In this document: positions 43,947 to 53,748 of the stretch, piece after piece
How positions within the stretch are numbered: the stretch's first letter is position 1
Layout of the letters: every line of letters starts with the position of its first letter
Origin: a candidate division FCPU426 bacterium
Lineage (GTDB): Bacteria; Oederibacteriota; JAAXVQ01; JAUVAV01
Direction: 5' to 3'
Assembly: GCA_030591525.1 (NCBI GenBank)
Contig: JAUVAV010000013.1
Span: forward strand, 1-64,000
DNA: 64,000 nt
The notes under the pieces: generated by a model
Seen by the model: only the letters and a program-made list of their open reading frames with translations
What the model was told of the DNA's origin: nothing
Database searches by the model: none
Made by a program: the position numbers and the translations under genes

Positions 43947-44492
43947 ATGTATCTGGCAAATTGGCTCACCATACTGCGCATTGTTCTGATACCGTTTTTT
44001 GTCAGCGCGCTTCTTTACCAGCGCATGGATTGGGCCTTGGGCTACTTTCTATTGGCGGCTGTCACGGATGCTCTGGACGGGTTTGTAGCGCGCCGTACCC
44101 AGATAACCGCTCTGGGCAGTTTCCTGGATCCCACGGCGGATAAGCTGCTGCTGGTTTCGGCCTTTGTCCTTTTACCCACGATAAATGGCATTCCGGTCTG
44201 GGTTGCGGTAGTAGTAGTCTCGCGCGATGTAATTATCTCCCTGGGCTGCCTGATTATGTACCTGACCTGGGGTTCGGTCAAGATCGGGGTACGATCCTTG
44301 GGCAAACTCGCCACTTTTATCCAGTCAATTTGCGTGGCCGGTGTTCTTCTGGGAGAGCTGGTGGGTGGTTTTGGTATGGTAATGCTTTATTTTGCTTATT
44401 TAGTCGCGGCTATCACCGCGGCTTCGGGCATAGATTACATTATAATAGGGATCCGGCAAGCCAATGAATTATCCGCGTCCGGCCGGGAATAA
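43947..44492 (+). CDS. pgsA: CDP-alcohol phosphatidyltransferase (PgsA-type)
   Basis: 181 residues with about five membrane helices. The family motif D-G-X2-A-R-X8-G-X3-D-X3-D is present as DALDGFVARRTQITALGSFLDPTADK. It joins a CDP-diacylglycerol to an alcohol in the inner membrane; length and context suggest phosphatidylglycerophosphate synthase, but other CDP-alcohols are possible. Starts with MYLANWLTILRI, typical of PgsA. Confidence 0.85.
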   Translation: MYLANWLTILRIVLIPFFVSALLYQRMDWALGYFLLAAVTDALDGFVARRTQITALGSFLDPTADKLLLVSAFVLLPTINGIPVWVAVVVVSRDVIISLGCLIMYLTWGSVKIGVRSLGKLATFIQSICVAGVLLGELVGGFGMVMLYFAYLVAAITAASGIDYIIIGIRQANELSASGRE

Positions 44493-44494
44493 AT

Positions 44495-45598
44495 ATGCGG
44501 ATTCAAGGCCAAGATTATCGTACTATTTGGGAGAAAGCCGGGAGCCCGGGTTTAGTGCAAATCATTGATCAAAGCCGGCTGCCGCATGAATTTATTATTG
44601 AAGATTTAACCACGGTCAGGGATTTTGCCCGCGCCATTAGGGACATGCATGTCAGGGGAGCGATACTAATCGGGGCGGCCGCGGGTTATGGCATGTACAT
44701 CGCGGCTCGGGAAGCGGCTAAAACGAATTATTTCAACGATTATATCCGGAAGGCAGGAGAAGCATTAAAATCCACCCGGCCGACTGCGGTGAATTTAGCA
44801 TGGGCTGTTGAAAAGCAAATCAAGATTATCCAAACCGGAAATACCATTGATGAAAAAATCCTCCTGGCCGGGGAGACGGCCCGGGCTATTGCGAGAGAGG
44901 AAGAATCGGCCTGCCAACAAATCGGTGAACATGGATTGCGGCTAATCCGGGAGTGCGGCCGGGCCAAAAAGGGAAAAGCCATAAATATCCTAACCCATTG
45001 CAATGCCGGGTGGCTGGCCTGCGTGGATTATGGGACTGCCACGGCCCCGATTTACGAAGCCTTTAACCAGGGTCTCAACCTGCATGTTTGGGTTGATGAG
45101 ACCCGGCCCTGGAATCAGGGCGCGCGGCTGACGGCCTGGGAATTGGGACAACACGGAGTTCCTCACACGGTTATTGCGGATAATACGGGCGGGCATCTGA
45201 TGCAGCATGACATGGTTGACATGGTTATTGTGGGGAGCGACCGGACCACGCGGCGCGGAGATGTTGCTAATAAGATCGGGACATATCTCAAGGCCCTGGC
45301 AGCCAGGGACAACCATATCCCTTTTTATGTGGCCCTGCCTTCATCCAGTTTTGATTGGCAATTAAGCGACGGATTAAAAGAAATACCCATTGAGGAAAGA
45401 ACCAGCGAGGAGGTCAAATATATCTCCGGACAATGCGAGGGCAAGATCAAACGCGTGCTTTTAACGCCCCCGGACAGTCCGGCTGTAAATTATGCCTTTG
45501 ATGTAACCCCGGCCCGTTTGATTACCGGATTGATTACTGAACGGGGAGTCTGCGAAGCCAGCGAGGCCGGAATCGCCGCCCTTTTCCCGGGGCACTAG
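44495..45598 (+). CDS. mtnA: S-methyl-5-thioribose-1-phosphate isomerase
   Basis: 367 residues, 2 bp after pgsA. Conserved MtnA/eIF2B-alpha-like motifs: VRGAILIGAAAGYG, PTAVNLAWA, ILTHCNAGWLA (catalytic Cys) and IVGSDRTTRRGDVANKIGTY (catalytic Asp). Converts methylthioribose-1-phosphate to methylthioribulose-1-phosphate in methionine salvage. The related ribose-1,5-bisphosphate isomerase or another eIF2B-like role is less likely because the THCNAG and GSDR motifs are intact. Confidence 0.93.
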   Translation: MRIQGQDYRTIWEKAGSPGLVQIIDQSRLPHEFIIEDLTTVRDFARAIRDMHVRGAILIGAAAGYGMYIAAREAAKTNYFNDYIRKAGEALKSTRPTAVNLAWAVEKQIKIIQTGNTIDEKILLAGETARAIAREEESACQQIGEHGLRLIRECGRAKKGKAINILTHCNAGWLACVDYGTATAPIYEAFNQGLNLHVWVDETRPWNQGARLTAWELGQHGVPHTVIADNTGGHLMQHDMVDMVIVGSDRTTRRGDVANKIGTYLKALAARDNHIPFYVALPSSSFDWQLSDGLKEIPIEERTSEEVKYISGQCEGKIKRVLLTPPDSPAVNYAFDVTPARLITGLITERGVCEASEAGIAALFPGH

Positions 45599-45605
45599 AC
45601 GACAA

Positions 45606-46220
45606 ATGTCTGAGCAGGGTTATATAAAATTCCAATGCCGCTGGATCAAAGCCAAGCCTTTGTCCTGTTTATATTTAAAAGAACTGAATTACTGGAGGAG
45701 AATACTATATCAGCTTGGGCTGATAGGCGCGGATAAGCATAGGATCGGGTTCGGAAACCTAAGTGTGCGTTTTAAACAAACCAATCAATTCATAATAACC
45801 GGTACCCGGACCGGCCATCTCAAGAAATTGTCCTCCCAACACTACGTAAAAGTCACTTCTTATAACTGGCAGGAAAACCGTTTAATCTGCCAAGGCCCGA
45901 TTAAAGCCTCATCCGAATCCCTAAGCCATGGCGCACTTTATCAGAGCGGTCCAGAAGTGCAGGCCGTAATTCATGTTCATCATCTTAAATTATGGAAGAA
46001 ACTCGTGCAAAGCCGGCTGGCCACGTCCCGGAAAGCCGAGTATGGAACCCCTGCCATGGCCGAAGAGATTATGAAATTGTTAGCCCGGAAATTGGTCAGA
46101 GAAAAGAAAATATTTGCCATGGCCGGGCATGAGGGAGGCATAATCTCTTTCGGCAGCAACATATCCGAAGCCGGGCAAGTACTCCACAATGCCATTGACA
46201 GCTTATGGCAACTTTGCTAA
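45606..46220 (+). CDS. Class II aldolase/adducin-family protein
   Basis: 204 residues, 8 bp after mtnA. Class II aldolase fold with GFGNLSVRF, the metal-binding HVHH and a later GHEGG. The usual metal-binding triad (H.H and a distant H) appears complete. Directly downstream of mtnA it could be MtnB (methylthioribulose-1-phosphate dehydratase) or the aldolase of the alternative DHAP shunt. The N-terminal 35 residues are unusual. I cannot choose between the two by eye. Confidence 0.7.
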   Translation: MSEQGYIKFQCRWIKAKPLSCLYLKELNYWRRILYQLGLIGADKHRIGFGNLSVRFKQTNQFIITGTRTGHLKKLSSQHYVKVTSYNWQENRLICQGPIKASSESLSHGALYQSGPEVQAVIHVHHLKLWKKLVQSRLATSRKAEYGTPAMAEEIMKLLARKLVREKKIFAMAGHEGGIISFGSNISEAGQVLHNAIDSLWQLC

Positions 46221-46275
46221 ACTCACCTTTAAATTTCAATGAAAAGGCAGTATTCCAAAGGTTTTTTGGGGAGTT

Positions 46276-46938
46276 GTGGTGGGGCCGGAAATATTTCTGA
46301 ATATTTTACTATTTGCTCCGGGTTTTTTGCTGGGGATTGTTTTTCACGAAGTCGCGCATGCCTGGACCGCGGATAAGCTGGGAGATCCTACCGCGCGCAT
46401 GCTGGGGCGGCTTTCCTTGAATCCTATGCGCCATATTGATATGTGGGGAACAGTGTTATTGCCGTTTATGATGCTTTTTATGTCCCGGGGCTCCATGATT
46501 TTTGGATATGCCAAGCCGGTTCCGGTGACAGGTGACAACTTCCGACGGCCTAAACGCGATCACCTGATAGTGGCCCTGGCCGGCCCGGCTGCTAATATAT
46601 TGCTTGCCATTGCGATTCTGCTGCTGGCTTGGATCATGCGCTACCTCGGTTTTCTGGACAACCCCGGTTTGCGTCAGGTACTGTATATGGGCTTGAAAAT
46701 TAACATTATTTTAGCCGCCTTTAATCTTCTGCCCCTGCCGCCCCTGGACGGTTCCGAGATTTTAACGGCGCTTTTGCCCGGTCCCTGGGCATACCGGTTT
46801 CAGCGGCTGGCGCCTTATACTTTTATAATCCTGATAGGGCTCTTTCTGACCGGGTTGATTCAAATCTTTATGATCCCAATTTATATTTTTATTCAACTAT
46901 TGCTGGCCCCGTTCGGAAATCCTTTTTATCCGGGGTAG
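46276..46938 (+). CDS. M50-family site-2-type zinc metalloprotease
   Basis: 220 residues from GTG 46276 (GTG 46279 possible). Five to six membrane helices. Zinc-binding HEVAHAW (HEXXH) is in the first helical region, and NLLPLPPLDGSEIL gives the LDG motif. This matches the short cytoplasm-facing rhomboid-like or YwhC-type M50 group. Probably cleaves membrane-bound substrates. It is followed directly by trpS, an order common in many genomes. Confidence 0.9.
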   Translation: MVGPEIFLNILLFAPGFLLGIVFHEVAHAWTADKLGDPTARMLGRLSLNPMRHIDMWGTVLLPFMMLFMSRGSMIFGYAKPVPVTGDNFRRPKRDHLIVALAGPAANILLAIAILLLAWIMRYLGFLDNPGLRQVLYMGLKINIILAAFNLLPLPPLDGSEILTALLPGPWAYRFQRLAPYTFIILIGLFLTGLIQIFMIPIYIFIQLLLAPFGNPFYPG

Positions 46939-46961
46939 GAAATAATTCAGGAGAAAATGTC

Positions 46962-47972
46962 ATGGTCGAAAATGAAAAAGTGATATTAAGCGGTATGCGT
47001 CCTACCGGACGTTTGCATTTGGGCCATTTTGAGGGGGCCTTAAAAAACTACTTGCAGTTGCAGGCCGAAGGGGTTCTCTGCTATTTCATGATAGCGGATT
47101 TTCACGCCCTTAGTTCAGAGTATAAAACTCCCGAGGTCGTAAAGGAGAATACTCGTGAACTGCTGCTGGATTGGCTGGCTGTCGGTATTTCCGAAGAACA
47201 TGCCGTGATTTTTGTCCAGTCGGATGTGCTCGAACACTTCGAGCTTTTTACCGTGCTGAGTATGATAACGCCTCTGGCATGGGCGGAACGCTGTCCCACC
47301 TACAAGGAGCAGCAGCAGGAGCTGCCGGATCGCGATCTGGCAACTTATGGTTTTTTGGGCTATCCCATACTGCAAGCTGCGGATATTCTTTTATACCGGG
47401 CCACGCACGTTCCGGTGGGCCAGGACCAACTCCCGCATCTGGAGATGACCCGGGAGATTGCGAGGCGTTTTAACCATTTCTATGGGCCGGTTCTATCTGA
47501 GCCCCAATCTTTGCTGACCGCGAGCCCGAAAGTTCCCGGGATCGATGGGCGTAAGATGAGCAAGAGTTATGGCAATACGATCATGCTCTCGGATCCGGAT
47601 CAAGCAATCGAGCGCAAAATCATGCAAATGTATACTGATCCCCAAAAAATGCGCGCGAGTACGCCGGGGAATCCGGATAATTGCGTGGTTCTGGCTTTAT
47701 ATAGAATGTATGCTCCGGAGGAAATTTCGGGAATCGAATCCGAGTGCCGGGCCGGGGGGCGGGGATGCGTGGATTGCAAGCGCGGACTGATACCGGTCTT
47801 GCATAAAGTTATCCAGCCGATTAGAAACGAGCGCGAGCATTGGGCAGAGAGACCGGAAGAGCTCGAAGAGATTTTAAAGTCCGGTGCGATAATTGCCCGG
47901 GAGCGGGCTCGGGGGACTATGCAGATGGTCCGTAAGGCCATGCAATGGCGGAACGAGATCAATAGTAAATAA
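46962..47972 (+). CDS. trpS: Tryptophanyl-tRNA synthetase
   Basis: 336 residues, AGGAG upstream. Class I signatures: HLGH in GRLHLGHFEGALKNY and KMSKS in GRKMSKSYGN. Length and motif order are normal. Charges tRNA-Trp. A Cys-rich region near the C-terminus (ECRAGGRGCVDCKRG) is present as in many bacterial TrpRS. Confidence 0.97.
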   Translation: MVENEKVILSGMRPTGRLHLGHFEGALKNYLQLQAEGVLCYFMIADFHALSSEYKTPEVVKENTRELLLDWLAVGISEEHAVIFVQSDVLEHFELFTVLSMITPLAWAERCPTYKEQQQELPDRDLATYGFLGYPILQAADILLYRATHVPVGQDQLPHLEMTREIARRFNHFYGPVLSEPQSLLTASPKVPGIDGRKMSKSYGNTIMLSDPDQAIERKIMQMYTDPQKMRASTPGNPDNCVVLALYRMYAPEEISGIESECRAGGRGCVDCKRGLIPVLHKVIQPIRNEREHWAERPEELEEILKSGAIIARERARGTMQMVRKAMQWRNEINSK

Positions 47973-48011
47973 GACCAAAGAAATGATGGCTTGAAAAATA
48001 AACGAATTTCC

Positions 48012-48172
48012 AGCTGGGAGACTGAGCAATTAGTCGGTTTTTTAGGTTATCATTCCCGAATGCTCTTATCGGGAATCCAGAGGCTTTGATTTTAAAGGAA
48101 TTAAAAGTCACTGGATTCCGGCTAAAAGCATGCCGGAATGACAACACGTACTAATTGCTCAAACTCCCAGCT
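48012..48172. mobile_element. MITE-like element (b) with GAGCAATTAGT inverted ends
   Basis: The left end AGCTGGGAGACTGAGCAATT and the reverse complement of the right end AGCTGGGAGTTTGAGCAATT match at 21 of the outer 23 positions. The interior is a GTCATTCC-type palindrome (TCATTCCCGA... and ...GCCGGAATGACA). It lies 40 bp after trpS and ends 25 bp before scpA. No open reading frame. Confidence 0.68.
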
Positions 48173-48197
48173 ATATCGATGAAATGGAAGGCGGATC

Positions 48198-48977
48198 ATG
48201 ACCTATCGGCTTAACCTGGATGTCTTCGAAGGGCCTTTTGACCTGCTGCTGTATCTTATCAAGAAAAATGAGATAGATGTTTATGATATACCGATTTCCC
48301 AACTGCTGGAGGAATTTTTGGCCTACGTGGAATTAATGAAGGAACTTGATCTGGATATTGCCGGTGATTTTATTCTGATGGCCTCCAACCTTATGCATAT
48401 CAAATCGCGTATGCTCCTGCCCCAAGAGTCCCTGGACCTGGAAGCAGGCGAGGAAGCAGATCCCCGGGCTGACCTGGTACGCCGTTTGCTGGAATACAAG
48501 CGGTATAAAGAGGTGGCCGGTGTGCTGGATAAGCGGGAACTTCACGCGCGCCAATTATTTTGGCGGCAGGCGGTTAAGCCGGATGAGAAAGAACTACGGG
48601 AAAACCAGGAAGAACCAGTGGCCCTGCAATTCCAGGAAGTGAATCTTTTCGATCTGCTATCGGCTTTTAAACGGGTGCTGGCCTATGCCAAACCGGAAAC
48701 CTTCAGGGAAATCAATCCGGAGGAGATAAAAACCAGCCAGAAAATCAACGAGATTCTGGATGCTTTGGAAGAGACGTCTGCTCTGGATTTCACAGAGTTG
48801 CTGATGAGCCAGGGGAGCAGGCTGGCCATGGTAACGATTTTCCTGGCCATTCTGGAATTGGTCAGGCTGGGGGCGGCTGTCATTCGGCAGGATAAGTCTT
48901 TTGATCGTATTATGATAGAGCGTCTGGATGAATTCACAGCCCCGGCACGCGAGGCCGCAATAGGAACGGAGGAGTAA
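48198..48977 (+). CDS. scpA: Segregation and condensation protein A
   Basis: 259 residues. The ScpA kleisin start LDVFEGPFDLLLYLIKKNEIDVYDIPI is clear, with a C-terminal winged-helix part (SRLAMVTIFLAILELVRLG). Bridges the Smc heads with ScpB in chromosome condensation. ScpB starts 2 bp after its stop. Confidence 0.95.
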   Translation: MTYRLNLDVFEGPFDLLLYLIKKNEIDVYDIPISQLLEEFLAYVELMKELDLDIAGDFILMASNLMHIKSRMLLPQESLDLEAGEEADPRADLVRRLLEYKRYKEVAGVLDKRELHARQLFWRQAVKPDEKELRENQEEPVALQFQEVNLFDLLSAFKRVLAYAKPETFREINPEEIKTSQKINEILDALEETSALDFTELLMSQGSRLAMVTIFLAILELVRLGAAVIRQDKSFDRIMIERLDEFTAPAREAAIGTEE

Positions 48978-48979
48978 CC

Positions 48980-49783
48980 ATGGAATCAAAAGAGATCAAG
49001 GCGGTTATTGAGTGCCTATTATTTGTTTCGGACAAGCCGCTTTCACTGGGCAGTCTGCATAATCTTTTCGAACGTGTGGACCGGAGGACTTTACTGGCCT
49101 GCCTGGATGAATTAAAGGCTGAGTATGATTTGCAGGGAAGGGCCTTTCAGTTAGTGGAGATCGCGGAAGGATACCAGCTTTCTACCCGGGTCCAGTACGC
49201 GCCCTGGATCAGAAAGCTTTATAAAAACCGTGCCAACAGCAAGCTTTCCCGGGCCGCTCTGGAAACTCTGGCCATTATCGCCTACCGTCAGCCGGTTACC
49301 AAGGCGGAGATCGAGGACATCCGGGGTGTTTCCGCCGATGGGGTAGTGAATTCACTGGCCGAGCGAAAGCTGGTTCGTATAGTAGGACGCAAGGAAGTCG
49401 TGGGGCGTCCCCTGCTTTATGGAACCACCAAGGAATTTTTGCATTTTTTCGGGCTGAAGGATTTAACCGATATGCCGGAACTGAAAGAACTTCAGGAAAT
49501 ATTAGAGGCGGATGAAGCAGGAGAGTCCTGGGATCTAAATCCGCACGGTGAATTAATCGCCAAGGCTCGGAGCAGTGAGGAGAGCGAGGCTGAAGCCAAT
49601 GAGTCTTCTCTGGAGAGTCAGGAGCCATTGGCAGCTGCGGCCGCGAACCAAGAGAATGAACAAGCCGGCAGCGAGGACGCCGAACCAGTGGCCGCGAACC
49701 AAGAGGATGAACAAGCCGGCAGCGAGGAAGCCGAGCCAGTGGCCGCGAACCAAGAGGGTGAAAAAGATGGCGGCCAGGCATGA
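48980..49783 (+). CDS. scpB: Segregation and condensation protein B with acidic repeat tail
   Basis: 267 residues. Residues 1-175 are a normal ScpB with two winged-helix domains (KAVIECLLFVSDKPL; AALETLAIIAYRQPVTKAEIEDIRG; GRPLLYGTT). From about 190 the tail is acidic and low in complexity, with a 17-residue unit (ANQE.EQAGSE.AEPVA) repeated twice and a part of a third copy. Such a tail is not needed for the ScpB fold. The stop overlaps the start of the pseudouridine synthase gene by 4 bp (ATGA). Confidence 0.93.
   Translation: MESKEIKAVIECLLFVSDKPLSLGSLHNLFERVDRRTLLACLDELKAEYDLQGRAFQLVEIAEGYQLSTRVQYAPWIRKLYKNRANSKLSRAALETLAIIAYRQPVTKAEIEDIRGVSADGVVNSLAERKLVRIVGRKEVVGRPLLYGTTKEFLHFFGLKDLTDMPELKELQEILEADEAGESWDLNPHGELIAKARSSEESEAEANESSLESQEPLAAAAANQENEQAGSEDAEPVAANQEDEQAGSEEAEPVAANQEGEKDGGQA
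49643..49762 (+). repeat. In-frame 51-bp tandem repeat in scpB
   Basis: Units begin at 49643, 49694 and 49745 (third is partial). Unit start GCGAACCAAGAG. The two full units differ at only a few positions. Confidence 0.85.
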
Positions 49784-50565
49784 GTGATTGCCGGGAACCG
49801 AATGTCCGGTTGAATCGTTTTCTGGCGGACGCCGGGATTTGTTCCCGGCGGGACGCCGACCAGATGATTTTTGGCAAACGGGTAACGGTTAATGGAAAGA
49901 TAATAGAATCTCCGGCTTTCCGGATAGATTCGGAGCACGATGCCGTTAAAGTCGGGGGGAGCCGGGTAAAGGCTCAGCCTCTGGTTTATGTGCTGATGCA
50001 TAAGCCCGAGGGCGTGGTTTCTACGGTGGAGGATCCCCAGCAACGCACTACGGTCATGGATTTGCTCCGGGGAGTTCGGGCCCGGGTTTATCCGGTGGGA
50101 CGTTTGGATTACAATACTTCCGGCGCGATTATGCTGACCAATGACGGCGAACTGGCGCAGCGGCTGGCGCATCCCCGCTATGAATTTCCCAAGACTTATC
50201 ATGCCAAGGTCAATGATATCCCGACACGTGAGGATCTGGTAAAAATGGCCAAGGGGGTCAGAATCCCGGATAAGCTCCAACGCTATACCAGGACCCGGCC
50301 GGCAAAAGTGCGCCTGGTCACCCGGATGAAAAAATATGCCGTGGTGGAAATTGTCCTGCAGGAGGGCCGGCAGCACCAGGTCCGTAAGATGTGTGCCGCC
50401 ATCCATCATCCGGTTGCGGCCTTGACGCGGGTAAAGTTCGGGTTCTTATCCGTGGCCGGATTGCCGGTGGGCCGCTGGCGTTATTTAACCTCGAAGGAGA
50501 TAGAAAAGTTAAAGAAAGGGGCGCCGATCCATGAGTCTCGACAAAGCCCGTCAAGCCATAGATAA
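49780..50565 (+). CDS. rluB: 23S rRNA pseudouridine synthase, RluB/RsuA family
   Basis: 261 residues. An N-terminal S4 RNA-binding domain (VRLNRFLADAGICSRRDADQMI) is followed by the RsuA/RluB catalytic domain with the catalytic Asp in GRLDYNTSGAIMLTNDG. Its C-terminal motifs (VEIVLQEGRQHQVRKMC) are normal. It is usually next to scpAB. The gene overlaps pheA by 35 bp in another frame. Confidence 0.92.
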   Translation: MSDCREPNVRLNRFLADAGICSRRDADQMIFGKRVTVNGKIIESPAFRIDSEHDAVKVGGSRVKAQPLVYVLMHKPEGVVSTVEDPQQRTTVMDLLRGVRARVYPVGRLDYNTSGAIMLTNDGELAQRLAHPRYEFPKTYHAKVNDIPTREDLVKMAKGVRIPDKLQRYTRTRPAKVRLVTRMKKYAVVEIVLQEGRQHQVRKMCAAIHHPVAALTRVKFGFLSVAGLPVGRWRYLTSKEIEKLKKGAPIHESRQSPSSHR

Positions 50566-51604
50566 AATTGACGAAAAAATCGTAGAGCTCCTCAACCGCC
50601 GGGCTTGCCGGGTGCTTGAGATATCCCGGCAGAAAGAGCGGGCGCAAATACCGGTTTTTGCTCCGGACCGCGAGAGCAAATTACTGGCCCGCCTTAAAAC
50701 CTTGCGCCGCGAAGGCCCCTTTCCCATGGCAGCCCTGCGCGCGATATACCGGGAGATTATATCCGCCTCGATCTCGCTGCAGGCTGGTTTGAAAATTGTC
50801 TACTTCGGTCCGGAAGGGACTTTTACGCACCAGGCGGCCAAGGAACAATTTGGAGCTTCAGCGCAGTATTTGCCGGTAAGCAGTATTGCGGATGTTTTTC
50901 GCGAGGTTGAACGCGGGCGGGCGGATTACGGCGTGGTGCCGGTAGAGAACTCCACCGAGGGTGTGGTTAACCATACGCTGGATATGTTCGCCGACAGCGC
51001 GCTTAACATTTGTTCCGAAATATCTTTGCAGGTGGAGGAAAATCTGCTTTCACGTGAAAACGGGATAGCGGACATAAAAAAAGTTTATTCCCATCCTCAG
51101 CCTCTGGCGCAGTGCCGCTTATGGCTGGACGGCAACCTGCCTGAAGTTGAAAAGGTGGAAGTCTCTTCCACGGCCAAAGCGGCCCAGATGGCTTTCCGGA
51201 ATCCGGGAACCGCGGCGATTGCTTCGCGCCTGGCCGCCCAGATTCATGGTTTGCAAATTCTGGCCCAAGGCATAGAGGATACCAGCGATAATGTAACCAG
51301 GTTTCTGGTGCTGGGACGGCATATGTCCGGGCCTACCGGGCGGGATAAAACCTCCATCATGCTGGCTATTCGGGACAGTGTAGGCGCGTTGCATAAAATC
51401 CTTAAACCTTTTTCCCAGCAGCGTATCAACCTGACCAGTATTGAATCCCGGCCTTCCCGGGAGCGGGCCTGGAATTATCTTTTTTTCATTGACTGCCATG
51501 GTCATGTCACTGAACCGAAGATTAAACGCATGCTGGCCGCGCTCAAGCCGTTAACCAGCAATTTGAAAGTGCTGGGTTCTTATCCCCGGAGCGAGGAAAA
51601 ATGA
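50531..51604 (+). CDS. pheA: Bifunctional chorismate mutase / prephenate dehydratase
   Basis: 357 residues. The chorismate mutase AroQ domain (1-85; IDKIDEKIVELLNRRA), prephenate dehydratase (about 90-265; YFGPEGTFTHQAA, VVPVENSTEGVV, TRFLVLG) and a C-terminal ACT domain (275-350; GALHKILKPFSQQRINLTSIESRPS) are all there. It makes phenylpyruvate from chorismate; the ACT domain with ESRPS usually binds Phe for feedback control. It starts inside rluB and overlaps hisC by 4 bp. Confidence 0.95.
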   Translation: MSLDKARQAIDKIDEKIVELLNRRACRVLEISRQKERAQIPVFAPDRESKLLARLKTLRREGPFPMAALRAIYREIISASISLQAGLKIVYFGPEGTFTHQAAKEQFGASAQYLPVSSIADVFREVERGRADYGVVPVENSTEGVVNHTLDMFADSALNICSEISLQVEENLLSRENGIADIKKVYSHPQPLAQCRLWLDGNLPEVEKVEVSSTAKAAQMAFRNPGTAAIASRLAAQIHGLQILAQGIEDTSDNVTRFLVLGRHMSGPTGRDKTSIMLAIRDSVGALHKILKPFSQQRINLTSIESRPSRERAWNYLFFIDCHGHVTEPKIKRMLAALKPLTSNLKVLGSYPRSEEK

Positions 51605-52701
51605 GGCTGGGACAGCCAAGGGTCCGGGCGTGTGTCCGAAGCATCCAGCCTTACCAGCCCGGTAAGCCGGTTGAGGAAGTGGAGCGGGAACTGGGAATCC
51701 GGGGAGCCGTAAAACTGGCCAGCAATGAAAATCCCCTGGGACCGGCTCCCCTGGTCATTCAGGCCCTGAAGCAGGCAGCCGGCTTAGCCGGAGTTTATCC
51801 GGACGCGGGATGCTACTATCTCCGGCAGGCCCTGGGGCAACACCTTAAACTCAGGGCGGAAGAAATTATTATCGGGAACGGATCCGATGAGCTGCTGGTG
51901 CTTTTAGGTTTGGCTTTACTCGAGCCGGGAGACGAGGTATTAACCTCGCAGATGAGCTTTGTAGTATATTATTCCGTGCCCCGGCTGATGAACGCCAAAT
52001 TAATAGCAGTGCCGATGCGGAATTATCAAATCGATCTGGAGGCCATGGCCCGGGCCCTTACGCGCAAAACCAGGATTATTTTTATCGCCAATCCCAATAA
52101 TCCCACGGGCACGGTGGTAGCGCCCGGCAGCTTACGGAAATTTATTGAAAAAGTTCCGGGAAAATGTTTAGTGGTTTTGGACGAAGCATACTATGAATAT
52201 GCGGATTCCCGGATTATGGGTCAAACCCCGGATCTGGTCCGCGAACGGAAAAACGTGGTGGTGCTTAGGACTTTTTCCAAAGCCTATGGCCTGGCCGGTC
52301 TGCGTATCGGATACGGCGTGGCGCCTAAAATCATAGTTGACGCCATTGAACGGGTGAGGGAGCCTTTTAATGTAAATCATTTGGCCCAGATAGGGGCCCG
52401 GGCCGCTTTAAAAGCACGCGGGCATATGCGCCAGAGCGTGGAACTGGCGCGTGCCGAGCGGTCACGCATGGGAAAGGCCTTGGCCGGAATGGGATTCAAG
52501 ACCGTGCCCTCCCAGACTAATTTCATATTTGCGCAAGCGCCCATCCGGGACAGCCAAAAATTCAGCGTCGACTTAATGCGGGAAGGAATTATAATCCGGC
52601 CTTTTGCGGGCTCCCACGTGCGGATTACCATGGGAACCCGGGTTCAAAATGATAAGATGATCAGGGCGGTTAAGAGAGTGTTGGGGAATTATATCAACTA
52701 A
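51601..52701 (+). CDS. hisC: Aminotransferase HisC/aromatic type
   Basis: 366 residues. Fold type I PLP enzyme of the histidinol-phosphate group: SNENPLGP near the start, NPNNPTG, and the PLP lysine in [15 protein letters not shown]. In this aromatic cluster it likely transaminates phenylpyruvate and hydroxyphenylpyruvate as well as, or instead of, imidazole acetol phosphate. The substrate cannot be decided by reading. Confidence 0.9.
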   Translation: MRLGQPRVRACVRSIQPYQPGKPVEEVERELGIRGAVKLASNENPLGPAPLVIQALKQAAGLAGVYPDAGCYYLRQALGQHLKLRAEEIIIGNGSDELLVLLGLALLEPGDEVLTSQMSFVVYYSVPRLMNAKLIAVPMRNYQIDLEAMARALTRKTRIIFIANPNNPTGTVVAPGSLRKFIEKVPGKCLVVLDEAYYEYADSRIMGQTPDLVRERKNVVVLRTFSKAYGLAGLRIGYGVAPKIIVDAIERVREPFNVNHLAQIGARAALKARGHMRQSVELARAERSRMGKALAGMGFKTVPSQTNFIFAQAPIRDSQKFSVDLMREGIIIRPFAGSHVRITMGTRVQNDKMIRAVKRVLGNYIN

Positions 52702-52724
52702 TTTGCTTCAGGAGGACCGTGAAT

Positions 52725-53738
52725 ATGGTTATTGTAATGCGCAAAGATGCTACTAAAGAACAGATCAATCATCTCTTGGAAAAGCTAAAAGAGAAGGGAT
52801 TGAATACGCATGTTTCCCAGGGGACCGAACGGACTATCGTAGGCGCTATCGGGGACGAGCGGATATTGCAGAGCGTACCTCTGGAGGCTTTTCCCGGAGT
52901 GGAACAGTCCATGCCGATTCTTCAGCCGTTTAAGCTGGTCTCCCGGGATTTTAAGACGGAATCTACTGTGGTGGAGGTTGGCGGAGTCAAGATCGGCAAC
53001 GGCCATTTTGGATTAATTGCCGGGCCTTGTTCCGTAGAAAATTGGGAAACCCTGATTCAGACCGCCCGCCTGGTAAAGGCCTCGGGTGCCAACCTGCTGC
53101 GCGGGGGGGCGTTTAAGCCCCGTACCAGTCCCTATGCTTTTCAGGGTCTGGGCGAGGAAGGGCTCAAGCTTTTAGTCCGGGCGCGCGAAGAAACCGGATT
53201 ACCCATAGTAACCGAGGTTATGAACGTAAGCCAGGTTAACCTGGTCGCCAAGTACGCGGATCTGCTTCAGATCGGCGCCCGTAATATGCAGAATTTTGAT
53301 CTGCTCAAAGCTGTTGGGGATACGAAAAAACCCGTGCTTTTAAAACGCGGACTTTCCGCTACGATTAAGGAATGGCTCATGTCGGCTGAATATATCTGTT
53401 CCCGGGGAAATTACAACGTGATTCTCTGCGAGCGCGGTATTCGGACCTTTGAAACCTATACCCGCAATACTTTGGACCTGGCAGCCGTGCCGTCAGTAAA
53501 GGAACTTTCTCATCTGCCCGTAGTAGTTGATCCTTCCCACGCTACGGGCCGCCGCAGCCTGGTTGCTATCATGTCCCGGGCTGCGCTGGCCAGCGGAGCG
53601 GATGGACTCTCAATTGAGGTTCATCCCCGGCCCGAGGAAGCCTTGTCCGACGGAGACCAGTCTCTGCTGCCCGAAGAATTCACCCGTCTGGTTGAGATGC
53701 TCAAGCCCCTGGCCCCGATCTGCGGACAGTCCTGGTGA
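52725..53738 (+). CDS. aroF: DAHP synthase, type I-beta with N-terminal regulatory domain
   Basis: 337 residues from ATG 52725; the RBS GGAGGA is 8 nt upstream, which excludes the GTG at 52719. The N-terminal 70 residues form a ferredoxin/ACT-like regulatory domain as in the Thermotoga enzyme, which binds aromatic amino acids for feedback. The catalytic barrel has [33 protein letters not shown] and the metal ligands in [12 protein letters not shown]. First step of the shikimate pathway. Confidence 0.94.
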   Translation: MVIVMRKDATKEQINHLLEKLKEKGLNTHVSQGTERTIVGAIGDERILQSVPLEAFPGVEQSMPILQPFKLVSRDFKTESTVVEVGGVKIGNGHFGLIAGPCSVENWETLIQTARLVKASGANLLRGGAFKPRTSPYAFQGLGEEGLKLLVRAREETGLPIVTEVMNVSQVNLVAKYADLLQIGARNMQNFDLLKAVGDTKKPVLLKRGLSATIKEWLMSAEYICSRGNYNVILCERGIRTFETYTRNTLDLAAVPSVKELSHLPVVVDPSHATGRRSLVAIMSRAALASGADGLSIEVHPRPEEALSDGDQSLLPEEFTRLVEMLKPLAPICGQSW

Positions 53739-53748
53739 GGATGCCGGG

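Noticed and set aside
49618-50409. 263-residue - strand ORF across scpB and rluB
   Set aside because: Antisense shadow of two well-supported genes; product has no recognisable motif.
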